Shown here: piece after piece, positions 62,171 to 64,000 of the stretch
How positions within the stretch are numbered: the first letter of the stretch is position 1
How the letters are laid out: each line of letters starts with the position of its first letter
Assembly (NCBI GenBank): GCA_020628095.1
Contig: JAHDFP010000004.1
Coordinates: forward strand, 62,001-126,000
From: Saprospiraceae bacterium
GTDB lineage: Bacteria > Bacteroidota > Bacteroidia > Chitinophagales > Saprospiraceae
Length of the DNA stretch: 64,000 nucleotides
Reading direction: 5' to 3'
Notes under the pieces: model-generated
The model's input: only the letters and a program-made list of their open reading frames with translations
The model's database searches: none
Told to the model about the DNA's origin: nothing
Made by a program: the position numbers and the translations under genes

Positions 62171-62557
62171 ATGGAAGTTATTAACACAATAGGACGAAGA
62201 AAAGCAGCTGTCGCTAGAATATACATGAAAGCGGGCAATGGCAATATCCTTGTCAATGGAAAAGATTACAAAGAGTATTTTCCTCAGGAAAACATAAGAT
62301 ATAACATAGAAGACCCGCTCAATATCGTAGAAGGTCTCAAGTCTTATGATCTAAAGGTCAATGTGTCAGGAGGCGGATTCAAAGGTCAGGCAGAAGCCAT
62401 CAGACTAGCTATATCCAAAGCTCTTGTTATCATCAACGAAGACAACAAAAAGTCTCTAAAAGAGAAAAAATATCTTACTCGAGACCCAAGAGTCGTGGAA
62501 AGGAAAAAGTATGGAAAGCCAAAGGCAAGAAAGAGCTTCCAGTTCTCTAAGAGATAA
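62171..62557 (+). CDS. rpsI: 30S ribosomal protein uS9
   Basis: 128 residues from ATG 62171: MEVINTIGRRKAAVARIYMK, NILVNGKDYKEYF, VNVSGGGFKGQAEAIRLAIS and the C-terminal LTRDPRVVERKKYGKPKARK with final SFQFSKR, whose last Arg reaches the P-site tRNA. An upstream in-frame ATG at 62102 lies inside rplM and is rejected because the family starts at 62171. Confidence 0.98.
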   Translation: MEVINTIGRRKAAVARIYMKAGNGNILVNGKDYKEYFPQENIRYNIEDPLNIVEGLKSYDLKVNVSGGGFKGQAEAIRLAISKALVIINEDNKKSLKEKKYLTRDPRVVERKKYGKPKARKSFQFSKR

Positions 62558-62592
62558 TCATTTAGTATTAATTTTTTTCAATAAAGAATAAA

Positions 62593-63315
62593 ATGGCAAA
62601 ACCTACATATAAAGAACTATTAGATGCTGGAGCACACCTAGGACACATGAAAAGAAAGTGGAATCCTAAGATGCGTCCTTACATCTTTATGGAAAGAAAA
62701 GGTATACACATCATAGACCTCAATAGGACCATGGAGTATATGGACAAAGCAGCGGCGGCACTTAAGCAAGTAGCGAAGTCAGGTCGTAAAGTGATGTTCG
62801 TAGCGACCAAGAAGCAGGCTAAAGAAAATGTAGCGAAGTGTGCGAGAGAGGTGAACATGCCTTTCGTGACGGAAAGATGGTTAGGAGGAATGATGACTAA
62901 CTTTTCTACGATCAAGAGATCTGTCAAGAAAATGAATAACATCGACAAACTCTTAGCTGATGAAAATGTGACGAGTATTACCAAAAAAGAAAGGTTAACT
63001 CTCACAAGAGAGCGAAACAAGCTAGAGAAAGTACTAGGCGGTGTAGCTAATATGAACAGATTGCCAGCGGCAATTTTCGTAGTCGACATAACACATGAAC
63101 ATATCGCTATCGCAGAAGCCAGAAAATTAGGAATCAAAATCTTTGGTATCGTAGATACCAACTCTGATCCTACATTGATTGACTTCCCTATTCCAGCCAA
63201 TGATGATGCGTCACGCTCTATCAAGATGATAACGGAGTATATGTCGGAGGTTATCAAAGAAGGTCTGGATGACAGACGAAAAATGAAGGAAGACCAAAAA
63301 CAAGCCGTTGCGTAA
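62593..63315 (+). CDS. rpsB: 30S ribosomal protein uS2
   Basis: 240 residues. Family blocks: LLDAGAHLGHMKRKWNPKMR, VMFVATKKQAKENVAKCARE, MPFVTERWLGGMMTNFSTIK, NRLPAAIFVVDITHEHIAIA and IFGIVDTNSDPTLIDFPIPA with a terminal helix. S2 bridges head and body of the small subunit. It lies 35 bases after rpsI; tsf follows. Confidence 0.98.
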   Translation: MAKPTYKELLDAGAHLGHMKRKWNPKMRPYIFMERKGIHIIDLNRTMEYMDKAAAALKQVAKSGRKVMFVATKKQAKENVAKCAREVNMPFVTERWLGGMMTNFSTIKRSVKKMNNIDKLLADENVTSITKKERLTLTRERNKLEKVLGGVANMNRLPAAIFVVDITHEHIAIAEARKLGIKIFGIVDTNSDPTLIDFPIPANDDASRSIKMITEYMSEVIKEGLDDRRKMKEDQKQAVA

Positions 63316-63363
63316 CGCAGGGCGTTAAAAGAAATTTATAAACAAATTAAAAAGTAAAAATAA

Positions 63364-64000
63364 ATGGGAATTACTGCAGCCGATGTAAAAAAGCTAAGAG
63401 ACCAGACTGGTGCAGGAATGATGGATTGCAAAAAAGCACTCACAGAGTCAGGAGGAGATTTTGATAAGGCTATAGAAGTATTGAGAAAGAAAGGACAAAA
63501 GCTTTCTGCTAAGAGAGCTGATAGAGAGGCGAAAGAAGGTGCTGTCATTGCTAAGATATCTGGTAATAAAAATAATGGCGTTGTCGTCAGATTAAGTTGC
63601 GAAACAGATTTCGTTGCTAAGGGAGAAGGCTTTATCACTTTAGCTAATGAGTTTGCAGACCTTGCTCTTAAGAACTTGCCTAACAGCGTAGAAGACCTAC
63701 TTGCTCTCTCTACTGCTGACGGTATGACTATCGCTGGTAAGATAGAAGAGCAGACGGGTGTGATAGGAGAAAAACTGGAGTTATCAGCTTACGAAAAAAT
63801 AGAAACTGCCGCGGGCGAAGGTCAGGTATTACCTTATATACACATGGGTAATAAAGCAGGCGTTATCGTAGCAGTCAATCTAGAAGGACCTCAATACGAA
63901 GAACCGGCTAAGAATGTCGCTATGCAAGTAGCAGCAATGCATCCGATTGCCCTTGACAAGGATGGTGTAGATTCTGCGACTGTAGAAAAAGAAATCGAGA
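63364..64000 (+). CDS. tsf: Translation elongation factor Ts (cut by the window end)
   Basis: At least 212 residues visible; the frame is still open at 64000. The N-terminal UBA-like domain is DVKKLRDQTGAGMMDCKKAL with TGAGMMDCKKAL the hallmark. The core follows: VVVRLSCETDFVAKGEGFIT (CETDFVA) and LPYIHMGNKAGVIVAVN. EF-Ts exchanges nucleotide on EF-Tu. The usual rpsB-tsf pair, 48 bases apart. It begins at the ATG at 63364. Confidence 0.97.
   Translation, partial: MGITAADVKKLRDQTGAGMMDCKKALTESGGDFDKAIEVLRKKGQKLSAKRADREAKEGAVIAKISGNKNNGVVVRLSCETDFVAKGEGFITLANEFADLALKNLPNSVEDLLALSTADGMTIAGKIEEQTGVIGEKLELSAYEKIETAAGEGQVLPYIHMGNKAGVIVAVNLEGPQYEEPAKNVAMQVAAMHPIALDKDGVDSATVEKEIE

Noticed and set aside
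62679-63257. Open frame of 192 codons on the minus strand
   Set aside because: It lies fully opposite rpsB, whose conserved sequence explains the openness of the antisense frame; no start context or family.
1-64000. CRISPR arrays, insertion sequences, phage genes, rRNA
   Set aside because: No regularly spaced direct repeats, transposase or integrase motifs, phage structural genes or rRNA sequence were recognised on either strand.

Overview
The window looks like a chromosomal segment of a free-living member of the Bacteroidota. Direct signs are promoters of the TTG-N20-TAnnTTTG type in front of two ribosomal operons and a tRNA gene, five secreted proteins ending in type A T9SS sorting domains, a TonB-dependent receptor with a carboxypeptidase-regulatory N-terminus, an S46 dipeptidyl peptidase, LytS/LytTR regulatory pairs, and a tiny AURKAIP1/COX24-type basic protein. 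The mix of long HYR-type secreted proteins and helix-hairpin-helix tails on ribosomal proteins suggests the Saprospiria side of the phylum; this last step is inference.

Layout. 1-4.7 kb: an ECF sigma factor with its membrane anti-sigma candidate, a PlsC-like acyltransferase, panD-panC, a BioD/DRTGG P-loop protein and a DUF4920 lipoprotein. 4.7-6.2 kb: the rpsF-rpsR-rplI operon, in which S6 carries a C-terminal extension of about 90 residues. 6.3-16.5 kb: outer-membrane and membrane proteins, a DPP11-like peptidase, and a minus-strand set of a secreted thioredoxin-fold protein, an M28/glutaminyl-cyclase-like lipoprotein, cysS, an EEP-family phosphatase and a rhomboid protease. 16.6-19.3 kb: a LytS/LytTR pair with a sensory periplasmic domain. 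19.3-28.2 kb: an HYR/C-type-lectin secreted protein, SH3, Nudix, ABC permease, inositol phosphatase, Nfu, LPG-flippase-like and Ogt genes, with tRNA-Leu and tRNA-Phe. 28.4-31.4 kb: a lipoprotein built like a polymorphic toxin, followed by a small AT-rich immunity candidate. 31.5-35.6 kb: tRNA-Val and a Wzx-Wzz-Wzy set. 35.7-44.7 kb: T9SS cargo, a TonB receptor, and a DUF2141-TPR-LytS-LytTR operon. 44.9-48.8 kb: an HU/TPR/mS38-like/RNase G/glycosyltransferase series. 49.0-55.9 kb: yicC-gmk-apaG joined to the ligase-associated DNA-repair set (exonuclease, ATP-dependent ligase, helicase). 56.0-61.5 kb: a self-contained five-gene operon whose first two products resemble the two halves of VioB/RebD. 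61.6 kb to the end: rplM-rpsI-rpsB-tsf, with tsf running off the window.

The two most interesting loci are the VioB/RebD-like split operon (56151-61386), which may make or modify an unknown metabolite, and the toxin/immunity candidate (28408-31364), whose lipoprotein signal lies upstream of any standard start codon. No CRISPR array, rRNA, insertion sequence or phage gene was seen.
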